In this document: piece by piece, positions 63,590 to 64,000 of the stretch | Position numbering within the stretch: the stretch's first letter is position 1 | Layout: each line of letters begins with the position of its first letter | From: Lepisosteus oculatus | Taxonomy: Eukaryota; Chordata; Actinopteri; Semionotiformes; Lepisosteidae | Length of the DNA: 64,000 bases | Reading direction: 5' to 3' | Assembly (NCBI RefSeq): GCF_040954835.1 | Contig: NC_090698.1 | Span: 2,726,501 to 2,790,500 of the forward strand | Notes under the pieces: model-generated | Told to the model about the DNA's origin: nothing | Database searches by the model: none | Seen by the model: only the letters and a program-made list of their open reading frames with translations | Program-made: the position numbers and the translations under genes

Positions 63590-63764
63590 TGTGGTGCGCA
63601 CAGGCGCAGTGCAGACTCGCTGGAGAGGGAGAAGGCTCTCTGGTTACGGAGCGGCTGGTCTGTGTTTCAAGCCGCGATAACACGAGCAAACTGGAATTTC
63701 TACCTGACGGGCTGACAGATTTTTAACTGGATTACACGTTTAAGGACCGAGGGGAGCTTTGACG
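63590..63764 (+). other. Candidate non-coding first exon of a gene beyond the right edge
   Basis: CpG-bearing sequence with two GCGCA half-sites (TGCGCACAGGCGCAGTG near 63595) leads to GACG and a consensus GTAAGC donor at 63765. No ATG-started frame of note. It would be a 5' UTR exon of a plus-strand gene outside the window; the evidence is only the donor and composition. Confidence 0.25.
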
Positions 63765-64000
63765 GTAAGCTTGCAGACGTCGGGCGTGCTTTAAGTTGGG
63801 ATAATGTATTCTTTTCTGAACTGTGATAGTAGCAGCAGTGTGAACAAACTCAAGCGCACACACTCAGTTCGTTAGGTTTTTTCTTACTAGGTATTTGTCG
63901 AACTTTATGATATGTTCATTCTTTTTTCAGTTCCACCTTATCGATCAACATGACTGGGCGTTTCTGTGTAACTTTGCACTTATTTCGTTTCCTCCTTTCA

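Overview
This window is vertebrate genomic DNA, most likely from a non-teleost ray-finned fish (holostean-like). The clues are split genes with GT-AG introns, GC-rich CpG-island promoters, and interspersed repeat families that I associate with gar- or bowfin-type genomes: 5S-rRNA-derived SINEs, tRNA-derived SINEs and CR1/L2-like LINE tails. The species call is inference; the gene calls rest on translated exons whose splice phases close exactly.

Three protein-coding genes can be reconstructed. (1) ttc9b, plus strand, three coding exons between 5124 and 17144, 212 residues, a TPR protein whose second intron has a GC donor. (2) map3k10 (MLK2), minus strand, eleven coding exons from 45750 down to 30318, 961 residues, with SH3, kinase, leucine-zipper, CRIB and the long Ser/Pro-rich tail. 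(3) A WDR97-like WD40 protein, minus strand, six coding exons from 60037 down to 51487, 1364 residues. ttc9b and map3k10 are convergent neighbours, the arrangement I recall for TTC9B and MAP3K10 on human 19q13.2. Several residues separate them from the ohnologous pair TTC9/MAP3K9.

Layout: 1-4.5 kb intergenic, with a 44-bp minisatellite; 4.5-5.6 kb CpG island and ttc9b exon 1; 5.5-16.4 kb ttc9b intron 1 with a decayed LINE and SINE pieces; 16.4-17.1 kb ttc9b exons 2-3; 17.1-30.3 kb gene-poor, with a tRNA-like SINE, a 5S-SINE, a LINE tail and a GC-rich minisatellite that ends just beyond the map3k10 stop; 30.3-45.8 kb map3k10, whose introns hold a TG-rich satellite, an inverted LINE pair, a foldback and a CT-rich minisatellite; 45.8-51.5 kb CpG-rich upstream region and simple repeats; 51.5-60.0 kb the WD40 gene, with a TTAA-flanked MITE and a 5S-SINE in its introns; 60-64 kb intergenic, with a minisatellite, a third 5S-SINE and a possible non-coding first exon at the right edge.

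The genes are not an operon. MAP3K10 feeds JNK signalling and TTC9B is a small TPR adaptor; the WD40 protein resembles a family linked to cilia and sperm. I found no clear novel molecular system. The points most worth following are a possible TATA-driven plus-strand gene at 51.1-51.4 kb next to the WD40 gene's 3' end, a duplicated GHRRTPSDG motif in MAP3K10, and the GC-AG intron of ttc9b.
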